A DNA stretch of 64,000 nt from Vulcanimicrobiota bacterium (lineage in GTDB: Bacteria > Vulcanimicrobiota > Vulcanimicrobiia > Vulcanimicrobiales > Vulcanimicrobiaceae). Below are positions 33,774 through 42,747 of this stretch, in pieces (the stretch's first letter is position 1; each line of letters begins with the position of its first letter). The notes under the pieces were generated by a model. It was not told the DNA's origin, did not search any database, and saw nothing but the letters and a program-made list of their open reading frames with translations. The stretch is taken from contig PMSI01000001.1 in the NCBI GenBank assembly GCA_003168375.1, positions 1,736,001-1,800,000 of the forward strand, read 5' to 3'. The position numbers were made by a program, and so were the translations under genes.

Positions 33774-36224
33774 ATGATCTCTCGTCGCGAGGCGCTGTTC
33801 GGGGCCGGCGTCCTTTTTCTCTTAATCAACGCCGTCTTCGCTCCGTTTCTCTGGAGCGATCGCAGCATGATGAGCTCGTCCTTGGAGGCGGCGAGCATCT
33901 TCGAGAAAGGTGCAGCACCGCACCCCTCGGTGCGGCTGAGCGCGTTCAAGGAATTGGATCCGGGCGCGGCCGCGTGGCAGACGGAGCCTGTGTTCGCGCT
34001 GGAGCACCGCCTGCTCGCGCAGGGGTCGGCTCCGCTGTGGAATCCTTACGTCGGCTTCGGCCAGCCGCTCGCCGCAAACATGCAGTCGCAGCCGTTCTAT
34101 CCGCTGGCGTGGATCGTAGAAGCGCACCCGTCGATTCGCGCCTACAACTGGTACATCGCGCTGCGGTTCTGGGTGGCGGCGCTCTTCGCGTTCCTGTTCC
34201 TGGGCTGCTACGTGAGGTTGTGGCCTGCGCTTGGCGGAGGTATCGCCTACGCATTCACCGGCTATCTCGTTATTTACTACGACATGCCCGAGCTCAGTGT
34301 CGAGGTGCTCGTCCCAGCTCTTTTATGGGCGATCGAACGCCTCGTACGGCGTCGCGGGCCGAACGCCGTCGGGGTGTTGGCGCTCGTGGTGGCTGCGACG
34401 GTGTTGGGCGGGATGCCGGAATCGGCGTTTCTCGCGTTCGCTTTCGCGGCGGCATACGGAGTCGTGCGCGTGGCAGCGGATCCGCTCGTTCGCCGACACG
34501 GTCTCGCCATCGCGGCGCTCGGCGCGTCGGCGACCGTGTTGGGAGCCCTTAGCTCCAGCGTGCTCACGCTTCCGTTCTTGGAGTTCTTGCAACGGTCGCT
34601 TAGCCAGCATGCGACGACCGCGGGAGCCGGTTTGGCCTCGGACTCCTGGGATATCCGACTCGCTGCCATCTATCTGGCACCGCTCATTTACGGACCGCCC
34701 TGGAACGATATCTTCCATGGCTTCTCCGGACACACCGGAATCCGCGGCTACTGGGGCGTCGCGGCAGCCTACTTTGCGCTCGTCGCGGTTTGGTCACGAA
34801 TTGCGGATTTGACCCGCGCTCGGCCGGTACCGTGGACGCCGGAGCTGTTCTTTGCTTCGGCCGCGATGATCTTGCTGCTCAAGCGCTTCGGATCGCCCCT
34901 CGTCAACTCGATCGGCGCCCTGCCGGGGTTCGTGCAAATCTACTTTGTGAAGTACGAAGAAGCGCTGATCGGGATGTGCGTCGCCGCCCTGGCGGCCTTC
35001 GGCATCCAGCGGTTTGCGACCGGGCGCGTCGGTCACCTCACGCCGATCGCGGCGGCGCTGATCATCCTGACCCTGCTCACGATTGACGCGGCTATTGTCG
35101 AGCCCGCGGTTGTCGCGCTTGCGCACTATCGCGAATACTTCAGCAACGCCCTCGTATGGGCGCTGCTCGTATTCGCGACTGTGCTCGGACTCGGCTTGTG
35201 GACTCGGCGTAGCGATGCACGCTTCGCCGGCCAGGCGGCAACGCTGCTTGTGACGATCGATCTTTTCGCTTGCTACTTGGTCCCGATGTGGTACATCGTG
35301 AACGAGCCGCCGCCGATGTCGCTCAATCCTCTGAACGGCGCAGCGTACGTGGCGTACGTTCAGCGGGAAACGCGACGCACTCATGAGCGGTTCCTCGGCC
35401 TCGACTATCTCCTGTATCCGGAATGGTCGTCGGCCTTCGGCATCGCCGACGTGCGCGATCTGAATGCGCTCTACGCGCGGGACTATCTGCCGTTCGTGCG
35501 GACATTTTTTCCGGATCAAGGAGCAACGACTGAAATTCGCGACCGGTTCCCCGGAAGCAGCATAACGCACCTTGACGATCGCCTCTCGCGGCGCTTTCTG
35601 GCCCTGAGCTCGGTGCGATTTGTCGCGGCACGGCCGGGAACCGCGGTCCGGTTCGACGCGCCCGCCGGGGACCGGGTGTCCCCGTTTTCAGTGGTGTCGG
35701 AGACGCTTGGCGCGCGGGTACTGCGCTACGCGAGTCCGCTGCCTCGTGTGTCGCTGTATGCGCGCGTCGTCCGTGCGGCGAACGTTGATGTCGCCCTGAC
35801 AAGGCTGGCGGCACCCGATCACGACATCCGTCGCGTCGGCGTCGTGACCGTGAGCGAGCCGGAAGCCGCCGCGATCGTTGCGGACTTCGCGTCGGGGCCG
35901 GATATGCCGGCCGGAGCAGGGAGGCTCGAGCGTTACGAGAGCGACGATGTCGTCGCATCCGTCGACGCGCAGACTCGGGTCCTCGCGGTCCTCAACGACA
36001 CGGACTATCCAGGCTGGCGGGCGACCGTCGACGGGCGTGCGGTACCGATTGTACGGGCCAATGCCCTATTTCGCGGCGTGGAAGTCGAGCCCGGTCATCA
36101 CACGATCGAGTTCCGCTATCGACCGCGTTCATTTGAAATCGGTTTTTTGCTGACCCTGGCCGGACTTGGGACTGCCCTCGCTCTTGCGCTGAGCGAACTC
36201 CGCCTGCGGTTCGCGAGCAGATAA
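33774..36224 (+). CDS. YfhO-family polytopic membrane protein (paralogue)
   Basis: 816 residues from ATG 33774, just after the small RPDV gene. About a dozen membrane segments and a beta-rich C-terminal half. Shared with the 30084-33050 protein: LDPGAAAWQTEPVFALEHRL, LWNPYVGFGQP, MQSQPFYPLAWI, GGMPESAFLAF, and C-terminal NDTDYPGWRATVDGRAVPIV. Same inferred role as its paralogue: lipid-linked sugar transfer or membrane-side glycan modification. Shorter than the paralogue by some 170 residues, mainly in the periplasmic domain. Likely co-transcribed with both flanking small RPDV proteins. Confidence 0.86.
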   Translation: MISRREALFGAGVLFLLINAVFAPFLWSDRSMMSSSLEAASIFEKGAAPHPSVRLSAFKELDPGAAAWQTEPVFALEHRLLAQGSAPLWNPYVGFGQPLAANMQSQPFYPLAWIVEAHPSIRAYNWYIALRFWVAALFAFLFLGCYVRLWPALGGGIAYAFTGYLVIYYDMPELSVEVLVPALLWAIERLVRRRGPNAVGVLALVVAATVLGGMPESAFLAFAFAAAYGVVRVAADPLVRRHGLAIAALGASATVLGALSSSVLTLPFLEFLQRSLSQHATTAGAGLASDSWDIRLAAIYLAPLIYGPPWNDIFHGFSGHTGIRGYWGVAAAYFALVAVWSRIADLTRARPVPWTPELFFASAAMILLLKRFGSPLVNSIGALPGFVQIYFVKYEEALIGMCVAALAAFGIQRFATGRVGHLTPIAAALIILTLLTIDAAIVEPAVVALAHYREYFSNALVWALLVFATVLGLGLWTRRSDARFAGQAATLLVTIDLFACYLVPMWYIVNEPPPMSLNPLNGAAYVAYVQRETRRTHERFLGLDYLLYPEWSSAFGIADVRDLNALYARDYLPFVRTFFPDQGATTEIRDRFPGSSITHLDDRLSRRFLALSSVRFVAARPGTAVRFDAPAGDRVSPFSVVSETLGARVLRYASPLPRVSLYARVVRAANVDVALTRLAAPDHDIRRVGVVTVSEPEAAAIVADFASGPDMPAGAGRLERYESDDVVASVDAQTRVLAVLNDTDYPGWRATVDGRAVPIVRANALFRGVEVEPGHHTIEFRYRPRSFEIGFLLTLAGLGTALALALSELRLRFASR

Positions 36225-36254
36225 CGCCGAATCGGCGCAGGGAACGCACGTTGC

Positions 36255-36902
36255 GTGGCGCAGACCGCGTTCGTGCACTGGCCGGTAGTTCTAGGAATGT
36301 TCGGCCTTCTTTGGGCCGCTGTAGCCTATCTCGGCATCCGCACGATCGCCGGGCCGCGTACGGATCGTGCGAATCTGTATGCTGGTGGAGGTGCGCTCGT
36401 CGCGGCGCTCATCGTCGGAATCGTGCTCGCGGCGAGTCATCATCCAGCAGAGCCGCCTGTCGGATCCGCGGTGGTCGCAAACGGCCAGTCGTTTTCTTGC
36501 GCCGGCGTTCTCAAGCCGGTAGCCCGCGTTGCACACGGATATGTCGACAACGTGCAAACGCTGCCGAACGGCGCCCCTGTAACTCCCGGGACGGCGATCG
36601 ACCGAACCGCGACCCTAGTCCTGCGCGGGTGGGCAAGCGACGCGGGCGTCCACCATGCTCTCGCCGGTGTTTGCCTGCTGGTCGACGGGAAAGCGTTGAA
36701 GCAGCAACTCGTCAGCTATGGATCGCCCCGATCCGATGTGGCGCAGGCGTTTAAAGATACGACCCTGCTCGACACAGGTTATGAGATCCGCATGCCGGCC
36801 GCCGACGTGGTACGCGGCCGGCATCGCCTCGAGGTCGTCGGTGTTGACGGCAGCGGTCGCGCATCCGCGATTGCGCCGCCGTTGCAAGTGACGTTTCGCT
36901 AA
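36255..36902 (+). CDS. Two-TM protein with C-terminal RPDV-motif domain
   Basis: 215 residues from GTG 36255. Membrane segments about 10-31 and 43-61; linker with a lone Cys; beta domain about 115-215: LVLRGWASDAG, GVCLLVDGKAL, YGSPRSDV (motif at 159-162), TGYEIRMPAADVVRGRH, PLQVTFR. It corresponds residue for residue in layout to the proteins at 33130 and 52370. Thirty bases downstream of the YfhO-like gene and convergent with the three-domain RPDV protein. Function unknown; likely an envelope accessory factor of the membrane glycosylation protein next to it. Confidence 0.8.
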   Translation: MAQTAFVHWPVVLGMFGLLWAAVAYLGIRTIAGPRTDRANLYAGGGALVAALIVGIVLAASHHPAEPPVGSAVVANGQSFSCAGVLKPVARVAHGYVDNVQTLPNGAPVTPGTAIDRTATLVLRGWASDAGVHHALAGVCLLVDGKALKQQLVSYGSPRSDVAQAFKDTTLLDTGYEIRMPAADVVRGRHRLEVVGVDGSGRASAIAPPLQVTFR

Positions 36903-36924
36903 TTCGCCAACGGCGCGAGTCTGC

Positions 36925-38205
36925 TCAGCCCTCCGTTTCGAGGACGCTGACCGTGCCGAGATCGGCCCGCGCGAAGCGATAGCCACCCCCGGCGACGACC
37001 GCCAGGCTGAGGCAATAGATGCCGCTCGAGAGCTGCGTGTCGAGCTCGTAGCTGAACCACGCGTCCTCGTGCGGCGGTGGTGTGAAGTCGCGCGGCGGCT
37101 TCTTGCGCCGGTAGCCGCCGATCGGATGATAGCGCGCGGGCGGGACCGGGACGCCACGGGGTTGCATCTCGATCACCACCTGCGCCGCCGGTTCGCCGTC
37201 GGGGAGCGCTGCCCACCCTTCGAACTCCAGTACGTCGCCGCGGGCGACGACGAGGCTGCGCTCTGGGCTCAGCAGGGTCAGGGCACCGCGGGCGCTCCGG
37301 CCGCGCACGCGGACCAGCACCTGGGAGCAGGCCGCGGTGGGCAACGGCTCGGCGAATGCGGGGAACGGCCGCAGCGGCATGACCACTTCGAAGCTGATCG
37401 GGCAGGGCCGCCCTAAGCGTCGGCCGCCGCCGTCGAAAGCCCAGACATCGGCGGTGTGAAGGCCGCGCCCCAGCCCGTCGGTCGGGATTGGGATCTCGAA
37501 TCCGAAACGATCGTTGCCCGCGCCGAGCGCACTGCGCACGTCGGGCCGCGACAGGTCGCAGGGGGCCGTCCAGCGGCCGCCGCGGTCGTCGATCGCGCAC
37601 ACCCCGGCCGGCGCGGCCAGCGTGTCGCGGTCGGCGGCCCATCCGCAGAGCAGCGCGAACTGGCCGAACGGCACGACTCCCGGAATCGTTCCGCGTCCCT
37701 CGCCGGGAAGGGCCGCGCGGACGACGTCGATCTCGACCCGCATCCGGCGCGGCGCGACCGGGAGCTCGGGCAGCATGCGGGCGTAGAGGGTGAATGTCCG
37801 TCCGCCGGCTTCATACCAGCGACCGTCGGCGCCGAGCGCGTAGGTGATCAGGGCGTGGTCGCCCGGCGCCATGCGATCGGTCGGGATCAGCGCGCGGAAA
37901 CCGATCATCTCGGGCGTCTGTGGACCGAGCAGCGCCTTCACGTCATAGCGCGACAGCCCGGCCTCCGCGGCATGTACGATCGTATGGTCGAGCACGACCG
38001 CGACCGCAGCCGGCGGCAAATCGCACGTCGGATCAACGGCGAAGCCGGCGACGAGCACCGGAGCACCGCGCGGTATTCGCGAGGGAGCGATGCGCACGAA
38101 TAGCCCGCGCACGGCGTCGACGCAATCGAACATGTCGATCGCGCCTTCCGTCGTGCCGGAAACGGCGCGCGGGTCGAGCGTGGGCAGCGAGACGGAGTTC
38201 TGCAT
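36925..38205 (-). CDS. Protein with three tandem RPDV-type domains
   Basis: 426 residues from ATG 38205 (the frame is open upstream but only as antisense of the glycosyltransferase). No signal peptide or membrane segment. Three beta-sandwich-like units: about 47-143 (VLVAGFAVDP, LSRYDV at 84-89, FRALIPTDRMAPGDHAL), about 180-275 (LLCGWAADRD, LSRPDV at 218-223, FEIPIPTDGLGRGLH) and about 322-422 (LEFEGWAALPDG, no RPDV). It diverges from the glycosyltransferase at 38273 with 67 bp between. Its domain links it to the small membrane proteins of the locus. Role unknown; a glycan-recognition or scaffold protein would fit. Confidence 0.75.
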   Translation of the reverse strand: MQNSVSLPTLDPRAVSGTTEGAIDMFDCVDAVRGLFVRIAPSRIPRGAPVLVAGFAVDPTCDLPPAAVAVVLDHTIVHAAEAGLSRYDVKALLGPQTPEMIGFRALIPTDRMAPGDHALITYALGADGRWYEAGGRTFTLYARMLPELPVAPRRMRVEIDVVRAALPGEGRGTIPGVVPFGQFALLCGWAADRDTLAAPAGVCAIDDRGGRWTAPCDLSRPDVRSALGAGNDRFGFEIPIPTDGLGRGLHTADVWAFDGGGRRLGRPCPISFEVVMPLRPFPAFAEPLPTAACSQVLVRVRGRSARGALTLLSPERSLVVARGDVLEFEGWAALPDGEPAAQVVIEMQPRGVPVPPARYHPIGGYRRKKPPRDFTPPPHEDAWFSYELDTQLSSGIYCLSLAVVAGGGYRFARADLGTVSVLETEG

Positions 38206-38272
38206 GATGGCCGAGAAGGCGACATCCACTACTGCGACGCCGCGCAAACAGCGGCCTCTGACTGCGGAGCAC

Positions 38273-40414
38273 ATGGATACCGAGGACCGCGGAACCGGCG
38301 CGAACGAGCAGGCCGCATCGTCCCCCGACGCCGAGCGGTGGCGCGGCCTCAGCGAGCGGCTCGCAGCGCAGGTCGAACAGGCCCGAGCGGACGCGGCGCA
38401 GGCGATGCGCCAGCGCGACGATGCCGAACGGAAGCTCGGCGATCTGCGCGTGCGCTGGGTCGAAGGACGCGTCGCCCTCTCCGGTTCCGAACGGGAACGG
38501 CAGTCGGCGGAGTCAGAGCTGGCGCGCGCGCGTTCGCATATCACGCGGACGCAGCCGGCGCTGCGCGAGGCCAGGACGATCCTGGAGTCGATGCAGCTCA
38601 GCAGGTTCTGGAAGCTGCGCAACGCATGGTTCGCGCTCAAGCACCGCCTGGGGCGGCATCCCAGCGGGCCGCAGCCGTTCTGGGTTCCCGAGGCCGACCC
38701 GGCCGCGGACTTCTGGGAAGGCCGAGATGTTGCGTACGAGCGCTGGGAGCTGGCGCATCGCGTCGGGCTCTCGGACGTGCGCCGCATGCGCGACCTGCTG
38801 CCGCTGCTCGCGCTCCGGCCGACGTTCAGCATCCTCATGCCGGTCTACAATACGCCGCAGAAGTACCTGCGCGCCGCGATCGAGTCGGTAATCGCGCAGG
38901 TGTATCCCGATTGGGAACTCTGCATCGTCGACGATGCCTCGCCGGATCCGGAGGTTCGCGAGCTGATCGAAGATTACGCGCGCGACGAGAAGCGGATCAA
39001 ACCGGTCTTTCGCGCCTCGAACGGACACATCGCCGCCACGAGCAACAGCGCGCTGGCCGCGGCGACGGGCGATTTCGTCGTGCTGTTCGACCACGACGAC
39101 TTGCTGACGGTCGATGCGCTCTTCGAGAACGCGCTGGCCGTCAACCGCCGGCCCGACGTCGACGTCATCTACTCGGACGAGGACAAGATCGACGACTACG
39201 GCCGATTGCGCGATCCCTACTTCAAACCGGACTGGTCGCCGGACTCGCTGCTCTCGCGAAACTACGTCTCGCACCTGGGCACGTACCGCCGTTCGCTGGT
39301 CGAGCGGGCCGGCGGGTTCCGCGTCGGATTCGAGGGCAGCCAAGACTACGACCTCGTCCTGCGCGTCACCGAGCTGACGAAGAACGTCGCGCACATTCCG
39401 CGCGTGCTCTATCATTGGCGCGTCCATCCCGAGTCGACCGCATCCGCACGGGGGCAGAAAGACTATGCCTACGAGGCAGCCGTTCGTGCGCTCCACGAGG
39501 CGCTGGAGCGGCGGGGCGAGCCGGGACGGATCGAGACGCATGACCGGATGCCCGGTATCTACACGATCCGCTACGCCCTGCGCAGGCCCGGTCGTGTCAG
39601 CATCATCATGCCGACCCGTGACCACGGCGACGACGTCGACCGTTGTCTGCGTTCCATTTTCGAGCGCTCGACGTATCAGGATTTCGAGGTGGTGCTGGTC
39701 GACAACGGCACCCGTGACCGCGCGTCGCTCCACACGTTCGGCGCGTGGGCGGAACGTGAGCCGCGCGTCAAGGTCGTCCCGTACGACGTTCCGTTCAACT
39801 TCTCGCGGATCAACAACTTCGGCGCCCAGCAGTCGTCGGGCGAGTATTTGCTGCTGCTCAACAACGACACCGAGGTGATTACGCCGGACTGGATCGAGGC
39901 GATGGTCGAGCAGGCGCAGCGCCCGTCGATCGGCGCCGTCGGCGCAAAGCTGCTCTACGATGACGGTACGGTCCAGCACGCCGGAGTGATCATCGGGCTG
40001 GGCGGCGTCGCCGGACACAGCCACAAGTATTTTCCCGGCGACGCGCCGGGGTATTTCGGGACGCTGCAGACGGTCAACAACTTCTCGGCCGTCACCGCTG
40101 CGTGTCTCATGGTGCGCCGCGCCGTGTTCGCCGAGCTCGGCGGTTTTGACGAAGCGCTTCAGATCGCGTTCAACGACGTCGACTTTTGTCTGCGGGTGCA
40201 GGCGGCCGGTTACTACAACGTGTACTTACCGCACGTCGAGCTCTACCATCACGAATCCCGGAGCCGGGGCCACGAGGACACCCCCGCGAAGCAGGCGCGC
40301 TTCTTGGGCGAGCTGCGCACCATGCAAGCGCGCTGGTCGACCGACACCATGCCGGACCCGCACTATAGCGTCAACCTAACGCGAGATACGGAAGACTTTA
40401 GCATCGGTGTCTAA
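38273..40414 (+). CDS. Double GT2 glycosyltransferase with coiled-coil front
   Basis: 713 residues from ATG 38273 (GGAG upstream). Residues about 20-110 are a charged coiled coil (ERLAAQVEQARADAAQAM). The hinge RFWKLRNAWFALKHRLG is followed by GT2 domain 1 (about 180-410: SILMPVYNTPQKYL, LFDHDDLLT, IYSDEDKIDD) and GT2 domain 2 (about 435-713: SIIMPTRDHGDDV, LLNNDTEVI, AVTAACLMV, FNDVDFCLRV). Such two-domain enzymes build alternating linkages in O-antigens and rhamnans. The C-terminal two-thirds are paralogous to 7525-10461. The coiled coil may measure or tether chains before ABC export (the Wzt gene follows by 59 bp). Confidence 0.9.
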   Translation: MDTEDRGTGANEQAASSPDAERWRGLSERLAAQVEQARADAAQAMRQRDDAERKLGDLRVRWVEGRVALSGSERERQSAESELARARSHITRTQPALREARTILESMQLSRFWKLRNAWFALKHRLGRHPSGPQPFWVPEADPAADFWEGRDVAYERWELAHRVGLSDVRRMRDLLPLLALRPTFSILMPVYNTPQKYLRAAIESVIAQVYPDWELCIVDDASPDPEVRELIEDYARDEKRIKPVFRASNGHIAATSNSALAAATGDFVVLFDHDDLLTVDALFENALAVNRRPDVDVIYSDEDKIDDYGRLRDPYFKPDWSPDSLLSRNYVSHLGTYRRSLVERAGGFRVGFEGSQDYDLVLRVTELTKNVAHIPRVLYHWRVHPESTASARGQKDYAYEAAVRALHEALERRGEPGRIETHDRMPGIYTIRYALRRPGRVSIIMPTRDHGDDVDRCLRSIFERSTYQDFEVVLVDNGTRDRASLHTFGAWAEREPRVKVVPYDVPFNFSRINNFGAQQSSGEYLLLLNNDTEVITPDWIEAMVEQAQRPSIGAVGAKLLYDDGTVQHAGVIIGLGGVAGHSHKYFPGDAPGYFGTLQTVNNFSAVTAACLMVRRAVFAELGGFDEALQIAFNDVDFCLRVQAAGYYNVYLPHVELYHHESRSRGHEDTPAKQARFLGELRTMQARWSTDTMPDPHYSVNLTRDTEDFSIGV

Positions 40415-40473
40415 GAGCGGTTTCGGGGAGCGGGAGGGCTCCTCACGGTTGCGGTATACGGGAAAGAGAATCA

Positions 40474-41496
40474 ATGCGCACTACTTTGGCTGCTGACCGA
40501 GCCAGGCTTACCGAGACGCCGGCGCGCGCCGCGATCGTCCTCGACGGCGTTTCGCTCACCCGTCGTACGCAGCAGGAGCTGCAGTACGACCTGAAGCGCA
40601 GCATGTTCCGCCTCATCAGCGGTCGGATCGCCCGCGTCCAGCGCCGTACCGTGCTCCAGAACGTATCGCTGCGCGTCGAGCACGGTGAGAAGGTCGGGAT
40701 CATCGGGCCGAATGGCAGCGGGAAATCGACGCTGCTCAAGGTCATCGCAGGGATCCTGACGCCGACGCGCGGCACGGTGGACGTGGACGGGACGATCGCG
40801 CCGCTGATCGAGCTCGGCGTCGGGTTCGACCTCGACCTATCGCTGTTCGATAACATCCTCTACTACGGCGTCCTGCTCGGCCATTCGGAAGATCTCGTGC
40901 GGGCGCACGCCGACGAGATCCTGGATTTCGCGGAGCTGCGCGAGTACCGCGAAGAGCCGACCAAGACGCTCTCCTCGGGGATGGCGGCGCGGCTCAGCTT
41001 CGCGATCGCGACCGAGTTCCGGCCCGACCTCCTGCTGGTCGACGAGGTGCTCTCGGTCGGTGACGAGCGGTTCCGGCGCAAGTGCGCGGCGCGCATCGAC
41101 CGTTTCTGGGACGAGCAGAGCACGATCATGCTGGTGAGCCACGACATGCTAACGGTCGCGCGCACCTGTGACCGCGTGATCTGGCTGGACTGCGGCGAAC
41201 TCCGCTTCGACGGCCCCTCACAGCGCGCAGCCGAGCTGTATCTTTCGACGATCCCGAGCGTCGCGAACTTTCGGCGCGGCGAAGATCTCGTCAAGCTCGC
41301 CGAGACGAACCCGCGCGGCGAGGTTCTCGTGCGCGGGACATCGGGGCATCCCCAGCTCTACCTCGTGCGCGACGGCTGCCGGCATCCGATCGCGTCGGTC
41401 GAATGGTGCTTGCTGCACGACTACAGCGATACCGATCTCGTCCTGATCGACGACGAGGTGATCATGCAGGTCGCCGAGGGCGAAACGCTGCGCTAG
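40474..41496 (+). CDS. Polysaccharide ABC exporter, ATP-binding subunit (Wzt-like)
   Basis: 340 residues. Walker A GPNGSGKST (about 78-86), signature LSSGMAARLSF, Walker B LLLVDEVLSVGD, and SHD switch (VSHDML). This is the Wzt/TagH/KpsT group that energises export of undecaprenyl-PP or lipid-linked polymers. Beyond the NBD there is a 75-residue C-terminal extension (RGEVLVRGTSGHPQLYLVRD, HPIASVEWCLLHDY). It is shorter than the O9a-type carbohydrate-binding Wzt domain and resembles repeats that follow the VRG-x-PxVYLV-G-RHPI pattern. The permease gene is 1.25 kb downstream, separated by an antisense methyltransferase. Confidence 0.92.
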   Translation: MRTTLAADRARLTETPARAAIVLDGVSLTRRTQQELQYDLKRSMFRLISGRIARVQRRTVLQNVSLRVEHGEKVGIIGPNGSGKSTLLKVIAGILTPTRGTVDVDGTIAPLIELGVGFDLDLSLFDNILYYGVLLGHSEDLVRAHADEILDFAELREYREEPTKTLSSGMAARLSFAIATEFRPDLLLVDEVLSVGDERFRRKCAARIDRFWDEQSTIMLVSHDMLTVARTCDRVIWLDCGELRFDGPSQRAAELYLSTIPSVANFRRGEDLVKLAETNPRGEVLVRGTSGHPQLYLVRDGCRHPIASVEWCLLHDYSDTDLVLIDDEVIMQVAEGETLR

Positions 41497-42656
41497 CCTC
41501 GTTTGCGGCCGATCAGGACGTTGAGCGCGGCGAGCTCTTCGTTCGCGGCTTCGGGAAGTTCGCGTACGAACGGGCGGTCCACCAGCATCATCGGATCGAC
41601 GGCGAGATCGGCGACGCGCATCTGCTCGAAGTCGTGAGCCGCGGCCGGCGGAAGCTGAGAGCGCCAGGCCTGCAGCATCCAACTGAGCAGGAAGATCGGC
41701 CTGCCGGAGGCCGGTACCCCGAGGTGTTCGACCTCGCATCCCGCGAACAGGTTCTTGAGTCCGCCGGCGGTCATGTTGTAGTAGTGGTGCGGATAGCCGT
41801 GATACGGCTGGAGAAACGGAACCGCTGCGAAGACGTGGCCGCCGGGCCGTAAGACCCGCTCGAGCTCGCGCGCGGCGGCGAACGGATCGCGGACATGCTC
41901 GAGGACGGCGACGCTGATGACGACGTCGAACGTGGCGTCGGCGAACGGCAGAGACTCGGCGCTCGAGATCACGTCGGTCGTCGGATACGGTAAGATCTCG
42001 AGGTTCACCACGTCGTCGCGATAGTCAGGACGCAGACCGGCGCCTGCATCGAGGATCGGACCCGTGCTGCGCGCGATGAGGTCCCGCAGGGACGCATCGT
42101 ACCCGTGCGCCGAGACGTCGTGGACGGGCAGCCGGTCGAGTTGCGAGCGCAATTCGGCGTCGCGAAGGTCGAACGCTTCGTATGCGGTGCCGAAGGTGTG
42201 CCCGTTCGCGCAGCGTGGCTCCGGCAGGCCGCGTTCGAGCGGTGCGCGGCACGTAGGGCAGCGCAGCAGCGGCTCGATTCGCGCGAGCTTGCGCGCCTTC
42301 GCAGCGCCGAATGCGTCGGCTTCGGCGGCGTCAGCCAGCAGCTCGACCGACGCTTCATGCGGGCGTCCGCCGAACTCGAACCGGACGGTCCAGGGCCCGT
42401 CGAGCGCGCGACGTGCGTCGATCCAGCCCGAAAAGCCCACGGTCGCTCGACCCGACTGAGCGGCTCGGACGTCCGGGCGGTTCACCAGCGCGAGCGGGAT
42501 CGTAACGCCGCTTTCGTTCACGAGACGCACGCGGTCGAAAGCGCCGGTTCCCTCGACGGCCAGCCACCCGTGGACGACCGATACCGGCCCGGTGATGAGG
42601 CCGCCGGCCGGCGTGTCGAGGTGCACCATGACGAACGGGCTTGCTGCTTGCTTCAT
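41493..42656 (-). CDS. RPDV-domain, zinc-ribbon methyltransferase fusion
   Basis: 387 residues from ATG 42656. Residues about 20-107 are an RPDV-type domain (SVVHGWLAVEGTG, VNRPDV at 58-63, VGFSGWIDARRALDGPW). Residues about 132-155 form a zinc ribbon (LLRCPTC, CANGH). Residues about 165-387 are a class I methyltransferase with a reduced motif I (ILDAGAGLRPDYRD), FDVVISVAVLEHVRDPFAAA and LRPGGHVFAAVPFL. It lies between, and antisense to, the exporter genes, and its stop overlaps the Wzt stop (41493-41496). Terminal methylation that stops chain growth in Wzt-dependent O-antigens is an attractive role (inference). Confidence 0.83.
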   Translation of the reverse strand: MKQAASPFVMVHLDTPAGGLITGPVSVVHGWLAVEGTGAFDRVRLVNESGVTIPLALVNRPDVRAAQSGRATVGFSGWIDARRALDGPWTVRFEFGGRPHEASVELLADAAEADAFGAAKARKLARIEPLLRCPTCRAPLERGLPEPRCANGHTFGTAYEAFDLRDAELRSQLDRLPVHDVSAHGYDASLRDLIARSTGPILDAGAGLRPDYRDDVVNLEILPYPTTDVISSAESLPFADATFDVVISVAVLEHVRDPFAAARELERVLRPGGHVFAAVPFLQPYHGYPHHYYNMTAGGLKNLFAGCEVEHLGVPASGRPIFLLSWMLQAWRSQLPPAAAHDFEQMRVADLAVDPMMLVDRPFVRELPEAANEELAALNVLIGRKRG

Positions 42657-42747
42657 GAGTGGCTTGCGGACGGGAGTTCCCGGTCGGCGCGACGGCCCCC
42701 GTCGGCGACGAAGGAGCCTCGGCGAGACGACGGGCAAGAAGACGGCG

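Noticed and set aside
40427-40444. Weak hairpin after the double glycosyltransferase as a terminator
   Set aside because: Only a five-pair stem, no T-run, and the ABC transporter gene starts shortly after with a good ribosome site; read-through is more likely.
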